In this document: positions 44,096-54,151 of the stretch, one piece after another | How the letters are laid out: each line of letters starts with the position of its first letter | How positions within the stretch are numbered: position 1 is the first letter of the stretch | Assembly (NCBI RefSeq): GCF_000507185.2 | Contig: NZ_AYTM02000002.1 | Coordinates: forward strand, 4,747,501-4,811,500 | DNA length: 64,000 bases | DNA from: Pseudomonas syringae KCTC 12500 | Lineage (GTDB): Bacteria > Pseudomonadota > Gammaproteobacteria > Pseudomonadales > Pseudomonadaceae | Direction of reading: 5' to 3' | Notes under the pieces: model-generated | The model's database searches: none | What the model saw: the letters and a program-made list of their open reading frames with translations, nothing else | Told to the model about the DNA's origin: nothing | Translations under genes and position numbers: made by a program

Positions 44096-45013
44096 ATGGG
44101 TAGAAAACTCGATGCGTGCCTGAGCGCGATCAATGAGGTGGTGCTGGGCAAGGAGGCGCAGGTACGGTTGGCGATGACGTGTCTGGTCGGCGGCGGGCAT
44201 TTGCTGATCGAGGACTTGCCGGGGATGGGCAAGACCACTCTCAGTCATGCGCTGGCGAAAATTCTCGGTCTGAGTTATCAGCGTATTCAGTTCACTTCTG
44301 ACTTGTTGCCAGGCGACATCCTGGGGACTTCGGTATTTGATCGGGACAGTGGGCAGTTCACCTTTCATCCTGGGCCGATTTTCGCCGAGCTTGTGCTCGC
44401 CGATGAGATCAACCGCGCCACGCCCAAGAGCCAGAGCGCGTTGCTGGAAGCCATGGAAGAAGGGCAAGTGTCCATTGAAGGCGCGACGCGTCTGTTGCCC
44501 GATCCATTCTTTGTGATCGCGACTCAGAACCCGTTCAGTTCCGGCGGCACTTTTGCCTTGCCCGAGTCGCAACTGGACAGGTTCATGATGCGTATTTCCA
44601 TGGGCTACCCGGCCAGAGCCGCAGAGAAAGCCTTGCTGCTGGGTGAGTCGCGCCGCGAGCTGTTGCCGCGTCTGCAACCGATTCTGGATCACGCCCAGCT
44701 TGGTCAGCTCCAGGCGCAGGCGCGGCAGGTGCGTGCCAGTGATGCCTTGGTTGATTATGTCCTGCGACTGGTCGAAGCGACGCGCAGTCAGCCTCAGTTC
44801 GCCTACGGGCTATCACCCAGGGCGAGCCTGGCGATTCTGGCCGCAGCACGGGCCTGGGCAATGTTGCTGGGGCGTGATTACGTGATTCCCGAGGACGTGC
44901 AGGCGGTGCTGCCGTCGGTGATCGGCCACCGCTTGCGTGAACGCAGCGATCCGACCGGGCATGGCGGCGGTGCGCTGGTGCAGTGGCTGTTGCGCGAGGT
45001 GCCCGTGCTTTGA
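44096..45013 (+). CDS. MoxR-family AAA+ ATPase
   Basis: A 305-residue cytoplasmic AAA+ ATPase with Walker A LPGMGKTT (about 42-49), Walker B LVLADEIN, sensor 1 region ATQNPF and sensor 2/lid ALSPRAS-type stretch (YGLSPRASLAIL). MoxR proteins act as chaperones with a DUF58 partner. It heads an operon with the DUF58 and transglutaminase-like genes, as in many proteobacteria; the DUF58 gene overlaps its stop as TTGA. The ribosome site is GGGG-rich but weak. The client is unknown, presumably an envelope protein. Confidence 0.95.
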   Translation: MGRKLDACLSAINEVVLGKEAQVRLAMTCLVGGGHLLIEDLPGMGKTTLSHALAKILGLSYQRIQFTSDLLPGDILGTSVFDRDSGQFTFHPGPIFAELVLADEINRATPKSQSALLEAMEEGQVSIEGATRLLPDPFFVIATQNPFSSGGTFALPESQLDRFMMRISMGYPARAAEKALLLGESRRELLPRLQPILDHAQLGQLQAQARQVRASDALVDYVLRLVEATRSQPQFAYGLSPRASLAILAAARAWAMLLGRDYVIPEDVQAVLPSVIGHRLRERSDPTGHGGGALVQWLLREVPVL

Positions 45014-45966
45014 TCGAACCGCTCAAACCGCTCTGGCAACGCTGGCTGTCGAGGCGAATTCCGCCAGCGTCACGCATTACCCTCGACCACCGGCGCATTT
45101 TCATCATGCCGACACGCACCGGCATGATTTACGCGTTAGTGCTGGTGCTCATGCTGCTGGTGGCGATCAATTACCAGAACAGCCTGGCCTACGGGTTGAC
45201 CTTTCTGTTGCTGTCGATAGGCGTGCTGGCCATCCTGCACACCTACCGCAACGTCAGCGGTCTGGTTCTGAGTGCGGGCGTTGCGCGTTCGGTATTCGTC
45301 GGCGAGCCGGTGCAATTGCGCCTGCGCCTGGAAAGTGCCGGGCAGGCTCACCACGCATTGGGCTTGGGCTGGAGCGCGACGGCGTTGCAGTCAGGCGACG
45401 TGCTGCCTCGCGGCTTGACCGACCTGGAGCTGACACTGCCCGCCGAAAAGCGCGGTTGGCTGCGTGCGCCAAGGCTGCGCATCGAGAGTGTGTTTCCGCT
45501 GGGCATCTTTCGCGCCTGGAGCTGGCTCGATCTGGAGCAGAGCGCCTTGATCTATCCTCGGCCCTTGTCCGGGACCATGCCGCTGCTCAAGGGCGTGCAG
45601 CCGCATGCCGAGGACGGTGGCCATGCCACTCAAGGGGCCGGTGTCGATGATTATCAGGGCCTGCGCAGCTACCAGCCGGGTGACAATCGCAGTCGTCTGC
45701 ACTGGAAAGCGTATTCCCGCGGGCAGGGACTGCTGATCAAGGATTTTACCGACCTCAGTGGCCATGACCTGTGCCTGGACTTCATGGCGCTGGGCGGGGA
45801 TATCGAGGAGCGCCTGTCGCGCCTGTGTTACTGGGTGCTGGAGCTGTCGCAACGGCAGCAGCCGTTTGCCCTGCGGTTACCGGGCTTTTTGTCGGCGGTG
45901 GACAGCGGTGATGCACACCGCGAAGTCTGCCTGCGCGCCCTTGCGTTGTACGGCCATCGATCATGA
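45010..45966 (+). CDS. DUF58 (vWA-like) membrane protein
   Basis: A 318-residue protein with two hydrophobic segments (about 36-75), a periplasmic-type beta region and the DUF58 motif DYQGLRSYQPGDNRSRLHW about two-thirds along. It is the usual partner of MoxR ATPases. The start is taken as TTG 45010 in the TTGA overlap with the MoxR stop (AGGTG 8 nt upstream); GTG 44983 is the alternative. It ends in an ATGA overlap with the next gene. Confidence 0.9.
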   Translation: MIEPLKPLWQRWLSRRIPPASRITLDHRRIFIMPTRTGMIYALVLVLMLLVAINYQNSLAYGLTFLLLSIGVLAILHTYRNVSGLVLSAGVARSVFVGEPVQLRLRLESAGQAHHALGLGWSATALQSGDVLPRGLTDLELTLPAEKRGWLRAPRLRIESVFPLGIFRAWSWLDLEQSALIYPRPLSGTMPLLKGVQPHAEDGGHATQGAGVDDYQGLRSYQPGDNRSRLHWKAYSRGQGLLIKDFTDLSGHDLCLDFMALGGDIEERLSRLCYWVLELSQRQQPFALRLPGFLSAVDSGDAHREVCLRALALYGHRS

Positions 45967-47972
45967 ACGACAAGGTTAAGGCAGTTCCCGCCGCGCCCAT
46001 TCCGCGTGTCAGCCTGACCTGGCTGCTGGTGGCGCAGGCACTGGTGGTGTTGCCGTTCGCGCTGCATGTCCCGGTGTCGATCATGATTCTCTGGCTGGGC
46101 TGCACGGTGTGGCGCGTTCAAGCGTTCCGCATGCGCGTGCGACTGCCTGGCACCTGGGTCAAGTCCGGGCTGCTGGTGGGCACCGCAGGTGGCGTGTATC
46201 TGGCGCGCGGCAGCCTGGTCGGGCTGGACGCCGGGGCTGCATTACTGGTGGCGGCATTCGTTCTGAAAATGCTGGAAATGAACAATCGCCGTGACGCGCG
46301 TGTGCTGATTTTTCTTGGTTTCTTCTGCGTGGCGGTCGGCTATCTGTTCGAAGACAACCTGCTGTGGGCGCTCTTCAGTCTGCTGCCGGTCAGCGCGCTG
46401 CTGGCTGCGTTGATCGGCCTGCAACACACGGACCTGGCCGGCAGGTCGGTCGATACGCTCAAGCTGGCGTTCAAGCTGATGGCGCAGGCACTGCCGTTGA
46501 TGCTCCTGCTGTTTCTGTTCTTTCCGCGTCTGGACCCACTCTGGTCGCTGCCGCAGCCGAGCAACAAAGGCGTCACCGGCCTGTCGGACAACATGGCACC
46601 CGGCGACATGGCCGAGCTGAGCAAATCACCTGCGCTGGTGTTCCGCGCCAGTTTCGAAGGGCCGATCCCGGCGCGCAACCAGCTGTACTGGCGTGGTCTG
46701 ACCCTTGAGCAGTTCGATGGACGTCGCTGGTCGCAGTCGGCACGTGCCCAGACCGTACAGATTGCGCAGTGGGAGAAACGCGGTGAGCCGCTGGCCTACA
46801 GCGTTGTCATGGAAGCCAGCGGCCGGCCGTGGCTGCCGAGCCTCGACGTGGCAGAAACCACGTTGCCGGATGTGCGGCAGATGAGCGACTTCCGCCTGCA
46901 GCGCAGACGCCCCGTCGAGCAGTCGCTGCTGTACGCCGTCAACTCATGGCCGCAAAGCGTCCGGGATCCGCTGTCCAGCGAGCAGATCCAGCGTCAGGAC
47001 CTGCAATTACCTGCCAAGGGCAATGATCAGGCGCGGCAATGGGCCGATGAACTGCGCCGCCGCTACACTACTGCGGACGCCATGGTCGCGGCGATGCTCA
47101 GTTACTTCAGCGATCAGCCGTTTCACTACACCCTCAAGCCGGTGCCACTGGGCAATGACAGCATCGATGAGTTCCTGTTTGCCAGTCGTCAGGGGTTTTG
47201 TGCCCACTATGCCGGTGCCATGACCTTTGTCCTGCGCGCGGCGGGCATCCCGGCGCGGGTGGTGGCCGGGTATCAGGGTGGCGAACTGAACCCCGATGGG
47301 CAGTACCTGACGGTTCGCCAGTTCGACGCGCATGCCTGGGTGGAATACTGGCAGCCGGGCGTGGGCTGGCGCCGCGTCGACCCGACTGCAGCGGTGGCGC
47401 CGCAACGTATCGAGCAAGGCCTGGAGCAGGCGCTGGCGGCGGACGAAGCGTTTCTGCAGGACTCGCCCTATTCAGCGTTACGCTACCGCAACGTGCCTTG
47501 GGTCAACGCCCTGCGCCTCAGTTGGGATAACCTCAATTACGGCTGGCAGCGCTGGGTGCTGGGCTATCAGGGACAACAGCAGTTACAAATTCTCGGTCGC
47601 TGGTTTTCAGGCTTCCAGGCGCCGGTTTTTGTCCTGGGAAGCCTGTTTTCACTGGGCCTGGTCGCGTTATGGCTGTTCAAACCCTGGCAACGCGAAAGCG
47701 ACTCGCAACTGCGTGTGTTCAACGCATTTGAACGCTTGCTCGCCCGCCATGGTCTGCGTCGTATGCCGGGTGAAGGCGCTGACGCATTCTGCCGCAGGGC
47801 GGTGCTCTACTTTCCGCAGCATGCCGAGGCCATTGAAGGTTTCATCCGCGAATTTCAAGCGCAGCGCTACGCTGGGCGGCTGGCTTCGGCAAGCCGCTTG
47901 AGGCAGGCACTGAGCACGTTGCGCCGGGGTTTGCCATGGAGGTTGTCAGCCGTCAGGGACAGGCATTCATGA
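45963..47972 (+). CDS. tgpA: TgpA-type membrane transglutaminase-like protein
   Basis: A 669-residue inner-membrane protein. The N-terminal half has several transmembrane helices (DUF3488), followed by a periplasmic transglutaminase-like domain with catalytic Cys in GFCAHYAGAM, His in DAHAWVEYW and Asp in RVDPTAA, then a C-terminal transmembrane helix (about 550-575) and a DUF4129-like tail. Length matches Pseudomonas TgpA, reported as essential in P. aeruginosa. It begins within an ATGA overlap with the DUF58 gene and is in one operon with MoxR. Confidence 0.93.
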   Translation: MNDKVKAVPAAPIPRVSLTWLLVAQALVVLPFALHVPVSIMILWLGCTVWRVQAFRMRVRLPGTWVKSGLLVGTAGGVYLARGSLVGLDAGAALLVAAFVLKMLEMNNRRDARVLIFLGFFCVAVGYLFEDNLLWALFSLLPVSALLAALIGLQHTDLAGRSVDTLKLAFKLMAQALPLMLLLFLFFPRLDPLWSLPQPSNKGVTGLSDNMAPGDMAELSKSPALVFRASFEGPIPARNQLYWRGLTLEQFDGRRWSQSARAQTVQIAQWEKRGEPLAYSVVMEASGRPWLPSLDVAETTLPDVRQMSDFRLQRRRPVEQSLLYAVNSWPQSVRDPLSSEQIQRQDLQLPAKGNDQARQWADELRRRYTTADAMVAAMLSYFSDQPFHYTLKPVPLGNDSIDEFLFASRQGFCAHYAGAMTFVLRAAGIPARVVAGYQGGELNPDGQYLTVRQFDAHAWVEYWQPGVGWRRVDPTAAVAPQRIEQGLEQALAADEAFLQDSPYSALRYRNVPWVNALRLSWDNLNYGWQRWVLGYQGQQQLQILGRWFSGFQAPVFVLGSLFSLGLVALWLFKPWQRESDSQLRVFNAFERLLARHGLRRMPGEGADAFCRRAVLYFPQHAEAIEGFIREFQAQRYAGRLASASRLRQALSTLRRGLPWRLSAVRDRHS

Positions 47973-47996
47973 ATCAGTTTGTCGAAGGGGAATTGC

Positions 47997-48758
47997 ATGT
48001 CTTCAATGGTGGATCATCTGGTCGCCGAAGTGCTGGCGCTGGATGTCAAATTGCTCGCGTGTCAGGCACGTCTTGCCGTTTCGACTGACAGCGAAGCGCT
48101 GCACGATTTACGTACCACGGTGCGCCGTCTGCGCAGCGTACTGCGGCCCCTGAGGGAAAACCCGAGTGCGGCAGAGCTGGAAGACGCGGCCAAGGCGGTC
48201 GGCCAACTGACCACGCCGCTGCGTGATATGCAGGTGCTCGCCGGGTTTCTTGAAGAGCAGGGTTTGAACGAGGCCGCATTCACACGCAACCGCTACCTGG
48301 AAAGCGCCTGCCCAAAGGTCGCCAGCTCGCCCGAGTTGACCCGTCTGCTCAAGCTGATTGACCGGTTCCCGGAATTGCTGCGCCTGCAACAGCGTCAAGG
48401 CATGTTACGGGGCCTGCGCAAGACCATTGAAAAACGCATGGACAAGCAATGGCACAAGCTGCGTGTGGCCATCGCCGAGCCGGGGCACGATCGGCATGAC
48501 CTGCGCTTGCTGATCAAGCGCGTGCGATACGCTGCCGAAGCCTATCCGCTACTCAGTCATCAGCCGAAAAACATGCAGGCCCGGCTCAAGTCCGCACAAG
48601 GCGAACTGGGCGACTGGCATGATCATCTGCAATGGCTGGCGCAGGCTGCCGAACAACCTGATCTGGCTCCCTGTGTGCCGGGCTGGCAAATCGGCATAGT
48701 ACGTGCCGAACGTAAGGCCGAAGCCTCGCTCAAACGCTTGGCGAAGGCCTGTTTCTGA
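47997..48758 (+). CDS. CHAD-domain protein
   Basis: A 253-residue cytoplasmic all-helical CHAD protein with the conserved histidine/basic motifs LHDLRTTVRRLRS, MRxxW-like KQWHKLR and HDLRLLIKRVRY, which bind polyphosphate in characterised members. The start is ATG 47997, with AAGGGG upstream; an in-frame TTG 18 bases earlier lacks a site. It lies 24 bp after tgpA and probably shares that transcript. No CYTH domain is fused. Confidence 0.9.
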   Translation: MSSMVDHLVAEVLALDVKLLACQARLAVSTDSEALHDLRTTVRRLRSVLRPLRENPSAAELEDAAKAVGQLTTPLRDMQVLAGFLEEQGLNEAAFTRNRYLESACPKVASSPELTRLLKLIDRFPELLRLQQRQGMLRGLRKTIEKRMDKQWHKLRVAIAEPGHDRHDLRLLIKRVRYAAEAYPLLSHQPKNMQARLKSAQGELGDWHDHLQWLAQAAEQPDLAPCVPGWQIGIVRAERKAEASLKRLAKACF

Positions 48759-48877
48759 TCCAGTCATTTGTTGTGGATCAAGTCATTCAGGCCGCAAAAA
48801 TGGCCATTATGCGGCGTGTCGTTAACTAAGAGGATGGTTATCATCCATCCACTTGTGTGTTGACGTGTGGAGTGAGC

Positions 48878-49675
48878 ATGACCTTTTCTGAACTGATCGA
48901 TGCGCTGCATCGTGATCCGCGCTCCGTCACGATCCCTGCCGAATGGTCGCAGGGACGTGCCTGCTTTGGCGGACTCATGGCTGCGCTGACCTATGAAGCG
49001 ATGCGTGCAGAGGTGCCGGAAGGGAGGCCGGTTCGTTCGCTGGCGATCACCTTTGTCGGGCCGGCCGCGCCCGGGGTGCCGATTGCTTTCGAGGTCGACA
49101 TCCTGCGTCATGGCAAGGCAGTCAGTCAGGTGCTGGGACGCGCCATGCAGAACGGTCAGGTAATGACCCTGATACAAGGCAGCTTCGGTGCCCCTCGGGA
49201 ATCAATGATCACCTTTTCCGCGGAGGCTGCGCCGGTCCTCAAACCGGTTGAACAATGCCCGGAGTTGCCGTTCGCTAGCGGCGTAATGCCTGACTACCTG
49301 CGTTTCATGGACATCCGTTGGGCGTTGGGCGGCATGCCGTTCAGCAATACCCGATCGCCTGCGATAGGCGGCTACGTGCGCTTTCGCGGTGAGCCGCACG
49401 CCACGCCCATGAGCGAAGCGCACATTCTGGCGCTCGTGGACACTTGGCCGCCTGCCATATTGCCGCATCTGGACAAGCCGGCCCCCGGCAGTTCACTGAC
49501 CTGGACCATTGAGTTCGTCCAGCCGCAGCCATCGCTCGATACCCTGCAGTGGTGCAGCTACCGCGCAGTCATCGAGCATGCCCGCGATGGCTATGGTCAT
49601 ACCGCCGCGGCATTGTGGAGCCCCGACGGCGAGCTGATCGCAATCAGTCGCCAGACGGTCACCGTGTTTGGCTGA
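48878..49675 (+). CDS. Acyl-CoA thioesterase family protein (double hotdog)
   Basis: A 265-residue protein of the TesB-like 4HBT_3 type, with two hotdog halves: the first with QGRACFGGLMAALTY and RSLAITFVGPA, the second with SLTWTIEFVQP and a terminal GYGHTAAALWSPDGELIAIS strand. It probably hydrolyses medium or long acyl-CoA. The start is ATG 48878 (GGAG 5-6 nt upstream). It is monocistronic. Substrate is not deducible. Confidence 0.88.
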   Translation: MTFSELIDALHRDPRSVTIPAEWSQGRACFGGLMAALTYEAMRAEVPEGRPVRSLAITFVGPAAPGVPIAFEVDILRHGKAVSQVLGRAMQNGQVMTLIQGSFGAPRESMITFSAEAAPVLKPVEQCPELPFASGVMPDYLRFMDIRWALGGMPFSNTRSPAIGGYVRFRGEPHATPMSEAHILALVDTWPPAILPHLDKPAPGSSLTWTIEFVQPQPSLDTLQWCSYRAVIEHARDGYGHTAAALWSPDGELIAISRQTVTVFG

Positions 49676-49687
49676 CCGGCAACCGGA

Positions 49688-49930
49688 TCAAGGTTTGCGG
49701 GCGGCCCGTGCGGCGTTCTGGCGCTGAAAACCCAGCGCCGCCACCAGGCCAATCACACCGATTGCAACCGATGAAAGGCTTTCGGAAAACAGGCCGTTGA
49801 GGATCAGCAGGGCCGCCAGAATGAATAGCGGTACGGCGATCAGGTACAGGGCCAGACTGGTCGAGTGCTCCTGACTGTCGTTGCTGTCACGCCATTGATT
49901 CAATTGCAGATCGGAAAGTGGCTTGTTCAT
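49688..49930 (-). CDS. Small two-helix membrane protein
   Basis: An 80-residue protein. The start is ATG 49930 with GAGGA upstream. A polar N-terminus is followed by two transmembrane segments (about 24-46 and 52-70) and a basic C-terminus (RQNAARAARKP). Function is unknown. It converges with the thioesterase gene, 12 bp away. Confidence 0.75.
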   Translation of the reverse strand: MNKPLSDLQLNQWRDSNDSQEHSTSLALYLIAVPLFILAALLILNGLFSESLSSVAIGVIGLVAALGFQRQNAARAARKP

Positions 49931-50018
49931 GATGCGGTCCTCTTCAGGCAACGCGTAAAGCGTCGTTCAATGCCTGAAGGATAGGCCCGCGCGCAGAGGG
50001 CTGACGAGTCAAGCCTGT

Positions 50019-50033
50019 CTATCGCGGCGATAG
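50019..50033 (-). terminator. Small hairpin after the chemoreceptor gene
   Basis: CTATCG-CGG-CGATAG is a perfect 6-bp stem 5 bases beyond the chemoreceptor stop on the minus strand. No T-run, so a weak candidate. Confidence 0.3.
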
Positions 50034-50037
50034 CCTG

Positions 50038-51513
50038 TTACAGCTTGAGCTGGCCAATGGCGGCATTCAGTTCGCCTGCCAGCGTAGCCAGCTCGTCACT
50101 GGTGCTGGCCGAGTCAACTGTCTGGATCACCGTGCGTTCGGTGACATCGCGGATACTCACCACTGCACGGTTCATCTCCTCGGCGACCTGACTTTGCTGC
50201 TGGGCCGCGACGGCGATCTGCGTATTGCTTTCGCGCATCTGTGCCACGGCACCGGCAATCGCCGCCAGCGCATCACCGGCTTCCCGCGCCTGCTGCACGC
50301 ATTCGTCGGCTTTGTACGAACTTTCCTGCATGAAATCCACGGCATCGCGGGTGCCGCTTTGCAGGGTCGAGACCATCGTGGTGATTTCATCGGTGGAGGT
50401 CTGCACCCGTTTCGCCAGATTGCGTACTTCGTCGGCGACCACGGCAAACCCCCGACCCATTTCCCCGGCGCGTGCGGCTTCGATGGCTGCGTTGAGGGCG
50501 AGCAGATTGGTTTGTTCGGCAATGCTGTGGATGACGCTGACCACGCCGTTGATCTTCTGGCTGTCTTCGGCCATGCGCTGGATCATTTCCGCCGTTTGCT
50601 GCACGCCGCTGGAAAGCCCCGCGATGGACACCTGCACACGGTCGACCACTACTTTGCCGCTGCCCGCCAGTGCGTCTGCCGTCTGCGATTGATCGCGGGT
50701 GGCTGTAGCGTGCTGGGCAATGTGATGGACCGTGGCCGTCATTTCGTTGATGGCCGTGGCCACCTGATCGGTTTCGCTTTGCTGACCGAGCATGCCTTGG
50801 CGCACCTCCTTCATGCCCGCCGCCAGATGCGCTGCGCCCTGATCGAGACGGCCAGCAGTTTGCGAAACGGTGTTGACCACTCGCTGATAACCGGCCTGCA
50901 TGGCATTGAAGGCCTTGGCCATCTGCCCGACTTCATCGTCGCTGCGGTTGGGAACACGGGCCGCCAGATCGCCGCTTTTTTCGACGTGCAGCATCACGTC
51001 TTTGAGTGCGTTGAGCTGGCTGAGCAGAAAGCGAATCAGCAGCTGCGAGGCACAGAGCATCAATAACATCAGCACGAACACCGCCATCGCGTAGTGCGTG
51101 AAGCGATCCAGCAGGATTTGCATGAAGGTCGGGGTGAATGCCAGTAGCGCAATCCGTTGCTCGGCGCCTCGGGTGATGATCTGCGCACCGCTCAGCCATT
51201 GATCGCCAGCGGGCTTGTCCAGCGTCACCCAGTCGCGGGCGTCAGCCAGTTCCGGCAGCGCAAGGCCATCGACGACCGGTGTCTGACCTTGGCGGTACGT
51301 CAGCAATGTATCGCTGGAGGGCAGCGCTGCGTCGACGGGCCAGGCGGCGAGCAGGCGCGCCTGCGCTTGTGCTGCCTGACGCGACGCATCCGTGCGCGCG
51401 TGTTGTTCAGTTTGCATGGCGTACAGCACCAGCAACAGGGTGGTGACGAAAGCGACCGCGTTGACGGCCCAGAACTTATATTTCAGTGACAGGTTGCCAA
51501 GCCATGAGCCCAT
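50038..51513 (-). CDS. Methyl-accepting chemotaxis protein
   Basis: A 491-residue chemoreceptor with TM1 (about 12-31), a short periplasmic domain of about 105 residues, TM2 (about 138-162), HAMP (about 163-215) and a cytoplasmic coiled-coil signalling domain with the invariant hairpin tip [19 protein letters not shown] followed by [14 protein letters not shown]. The periplasmic part is small and Ala/Leu-rich; I cannot assign a ligand. No C-terminal CheR-binding pentapeptide is seen. It is monocistronic. The start is ATG 51513 with a GA-rich upstream site. Confidence 0.96.
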   Translation of the reverse strand: MGSWLGNLSLKYKFWAVNAVAFVTTLLLVLYAMQTEQHARTDASRQAAQAQARLLAAWPVDAALPSSDTLLTYRQGQTPVVDGLALPELADARDWVTLDKPAGDQWLSGAQIITRGAEQRIALLAFTPTFMQILLDRFTHYAMAVFVLMLLMLCASQLLIRFLLSQLNALKDVMLHVEKSGDLAARVPNRSDDEVGQMAKAFNAMQAGYQRVVNTVSQTAGRLDQGAAHLAAGMKEVRQGMLGQQSETDQVATAINEMTATVHHIAQHATATRDQSQTADALAGSGKVVVDRVQVSIAGLSSGVQQTAEMIQRMAEDSQKINGVVSVIHSIAEQTNLLALNAAIEAARAGEMGRGFAVVADEVRNLAKRVQTSTDEITTMVSTLQSGTRDAVDFMQESSYKADECVQQAREAGDALAAIAGAVAQMRESNTQIAVAAQQQSQVAEEMNRAVVSIRDVTERTVIQTVDSASTSDELATLAGELNAAIGQLKL

Positions 51514-51597
51514 GAGTGGTCTTCTTCGGTAATCGGTTGAAATAGCAGCAAGATGCCATCACTGTGCCTCAGCCAACGAAGAGCGCCTTGATGCGGG

Positions 51598-52437
51598 TCA
51601 ACAAAGCTGCAGATTTTCATTCTCTGAGGTGTCCCTCAGCACCGGCAAGGCAAAAAACTGCCGCGCGCAATCTGTGCTGTGGCGTGCGAGGTCTTCCTGC
51701 GTTTCGCCCCGGTGCAAGGCTACTTCGCGCAAGACTTCCGGCAGGTAAGCCGGCTCGTTGCGACCGTTTTTCGGCTTGGGACGCAGGCTGCGTGGCAGCA
51801 GGTAGGGCGCATCGCTTTCCAGCATCAGCCGGCCGCGAGGGATGTTGCCCACCAGTGCGTGCAGGTGGGTGCCGCGTCGCTCGTCGCAGATCCAGCCGGT
51901 GATGCCGATATGCAGATCAAGGTCCAGGTAACTGAACAGCGCGGCGCGCTCACCGGTGAAACAGTGCACGACTGCCGCGGGCAGGCGGTCGCGGTAGTCG
52001 CGCAGAATCTCCAGCAACCGCTGGTTGGCGTCGCGCTCGTGGAGGAACACCGGTAATTGCAGTTCCACGGCCATGGCCAGGTGCGCCTCGAGGACCTTTT
52101 CCTGTTGGGGGCGAGGCGAGAAATCGCGATTGTAATCCAGGCCGCATTCACCCACGGCGCGAACGCGATTTTCCCTGAGCAGGGCATGCAACTGTTTCTC
52201 GGTGTCGCCGGTCCAATCGCTCGCTGAATGCGGGTGGATTCCCGCCGTGCAGAACAGGCGTTGCGCGCTTTCATCCAGCTCGTGACACAGCTGCAAGGCG
52301 TGTTCGCTGCCCTCGACACTGGTGCCGGTCACCACCAGTTGTTCGACGCCTGCGGCGTAGGCGCGGTCGAGTACCGCCTGTCGCTGCGAGGCGAAGCTTG
52401 CGTTGGTCAGATTGACGCCGATGTCGATGAGTTGCAT
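51598..52437 (-). CDS. TatD-family metal-dependent nuclease
   Basis: A 279-residue hydrolase of the TatD/YjjV family, with metal-ligand motifs near the N-terminus (LIDIGVNL; the HxH pair common in the family reads D-x-G-x-N here, as in some TatD proteins), [25 protein letters not shown] and [10 protein letters not shown]. The start is ATG 52437 (GGAGG 8 nt upstream), dropping an 18-residue in-frame extension. Its C-terminal tail is a little longer than usual. It is expected to be a cytoplasmic 3'-5' DNase. Confidence 0.92.
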   Translation of the reverse strand: MQLIDIGVNLTNASFASQRQAVLDRAYAAGVEQLVVTGTSVEGSEHALQLCHELDESAQRLFCTAGIHPHSASDWTGDTEKQLHALLRENRVRAVGECGLDYNRDFSPRPQQEKVLEAHLAMAVELQLPVFLHERDANQRLLEILRDYRDRLPAAVVHCFTGERAALFSYLDLDLHIGITGWICDERRGTHLHALVGNIPRGRLMLESDAPYLLPRSLRPKPKNGRNEPAYLPEVLREVALHRGETQEDLARHSTDCARQFFALPVLRDTSENENLQLC

Positions 52438-52617
52438 GGTGCTACCTCCAGCTGAAGGCTGCCGAGCATACCAGAGCTCTGGCCACAACAAGAAAACGCT
52501 GGGTATTCAAGCGATTGAACCTGAGGGTTCAACGATTTCCTTCGCTGCTCGATGCTGCTGCGTGACCTCAAGATTTCCTTTTTCCTGTTTCTTTCCGGCA
52601 TTGCCCTGGGGAAGTGA

Positions 52618-54039
52618 ATGATCCGATCCGCGCTTGTGTCTTTGATGTGCCTGTTACCGCTGCTGCCCTTGCAGGTTTCTGCTCGTCAGACCGGTCCCGA
52701 GGTCGTGCAGCACACGGTGCAGGTGCGCGATTTACCGGCGATTCGCAGCAGCAAGGTGCTGCGCGTGCTGGTCAATCAGAGCCGTAACAGCTCCGGCGAC
52801 GTCAAGGGTCAGGAAATCGGCGTCGAATATCATCGCCTGCAAGCCTTCGAGCAGTACCTCAACAGCCACTCCCGTGCGGGGCAGAAGGTCACGATCAAGG
52901 TCATCCCCAAGGCCAAGAACCAGCTGCTCACCGCCTTGCAGCGCGGAGAAGGCGACATGATCGCGCCCGGCGAGCTGCTCGATGTCAGCGACGCCAAGGG
53001 CATTCAGGCCAGCGCACCGATCGTGCACGACGTGCCTCTGGTGCTGGTCGGCGTTCGCGGTCAGCGCAGTGTGCGCCGTGTGGATCAATTGTCCGGAAAG
53101 ACCCTGAGCCTGCCCACCGGCAGTGCTGCCGACGAAGCCTTGCATCAGGTCAATCGACAATTGGAGCTGCGCAAGCTGCCTCTGGCAAAAATCGAATGGG
53201 TCGACCCCAGTCTGGCCGTCGAGGATGTGCTGGAAATGGTCCAGGCCGGAATCTATCCGATGACGCTGGTCGAGCAGCCGATTGCCGAGCGCTGGGCGCG
53301 GATCATGCCCAAACTGCGCATCGAACGCGGCCTGACCTTGCAGACCCACGGTGATATCAGCTGGTTTGTACGTGACAACGCCACCCAGTTGCGGGCCAGT
53401 GTCGACGATTTCCTCAAAGACTATAAGCCGTCGGCCCAGCAGGATCAGGTGTTCGCCAACGCGTACAAGAACACCTACAAGGTCAACAACCCGCTAGTGC
53501 GCAACAACCTGCAGCGTCTTGAACAACTGCGTCCGATGCTGCAGCGCCATGCCGATGCGCAGGGCATGGACTGGCTTGACCTGGCAGCCCTCGCGTTCAA
53601 GGAATCCAAACTCGACCCGTCTGCCAAGGGCAGTGGCGGCGCCACAGGCTTGTTGCAGATCACGCCTTCGGCAGCGAAAAGCGTTGGCGTGCCGAGCATC
53701 CAGAGCGCTGACGACAACATCCGAGCCGGTTCGCGCTACATGGCGCTGATCCAGCGCAAGTATTTCTCCAGTAAACGGGTCAACGAACGCGAGCGCATGG
53801 CATTCGTGATGGCCGCCTATAACCTGGGACCTGAGCGCGTGCAGGGTATGCGCGAGGAAGCGCGGCGTCGCGGGCTGAATCCGAACCAGTGGTTCTTCCA
53901 GACCGAGCGCGTGGCGATGGAGCAGGGCGGTGCCAATGTCGTGGCGTTCGTGAACAGCGTGAACAAGTACTACCTGGCCTTTGATCGCGAGCGCGACTCG
54001 CTGGAAAAGAGCGGGCCCAAACCAGCGCTAAAACGCTAA
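52618..54039 (+). CDS. MltF-like membrane-bound lytic transglycosylase
   Basis: A 473-residue periplasmic protein with a signal peptide (about 1-22, ending VSA), a solute-binding-protein-like (SBP_bac_3) domain (about 45-290), and an SLT lytic transglycosylase domain (about 310-455) with the catalytic Glu in ALAFKESKLDP, then GATGLLQI and MAAYNLGPERV. It cleaves peptidoglycan glycan strands. The N-terminal signal has no lipobox, so it is probably released or membrane-bound by other means. It is preceded by a 180-bp non-coding gap; MltF proteins are usually about 480-520 residues. Confidence 0.93.
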   Translation: MIRSALVSLMCLLPLLPLQVSARQTGPEVVQHTVQVRDLPAIRSSKVLRVLVNQSRNSSGDVKGQEIGVEYHRLQAFEQYLNSHSRAGQKVTIKVIPKAKNQLLTALQRGEGDMIAPGELLDVSDAKGIQASAPIVHDVPLVLVGVRGQRSVRRVDQLSGKTLSLPTGSAADEALHQVNRQLELRKLPLAKIEWVDPSLAVEDVLEMVQAGIYPMTLVEQPIAERWARIMPKLRIERGLTLQTHGDISWFVRDNATQLRASVDDFLKDYKPSAQQDQVFANAYKNTYKVNNPLVRNNLQRLEQLRPMLQRHADAQGMDWLDLAALAFKESKLDPSAKGSGGATGLLQITPSAAKSVGVPSIQSADDNIRAGSRYMALIQRKYFSSKRVNERERMAFVMAAYNLGPERVQGMREEARRRGLNPNQWFFQTERVAMEQGGANVVAFVNSVNKYYLAFDRERDSLEKSGPKPALKR

Positions 54040-54151
54040 AGATCGATTTATTCGATTTTTATACGCCGTTATTTGCGGTTTTTACATGAGTGAATTTGAT
54101 TATCATGGCGCCACTCGCTGTTAATCACCCATCACTCACGGAAAGTCCTCC

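Noticed and set aside
43254..44123. Several open frames with repeated protein segments across the REP array
   Set aside because: They are produced by the 219-bp repeat; the protein repeats mirror the DNA repeats in several frames on both strands and there is no ribosome site pattern.
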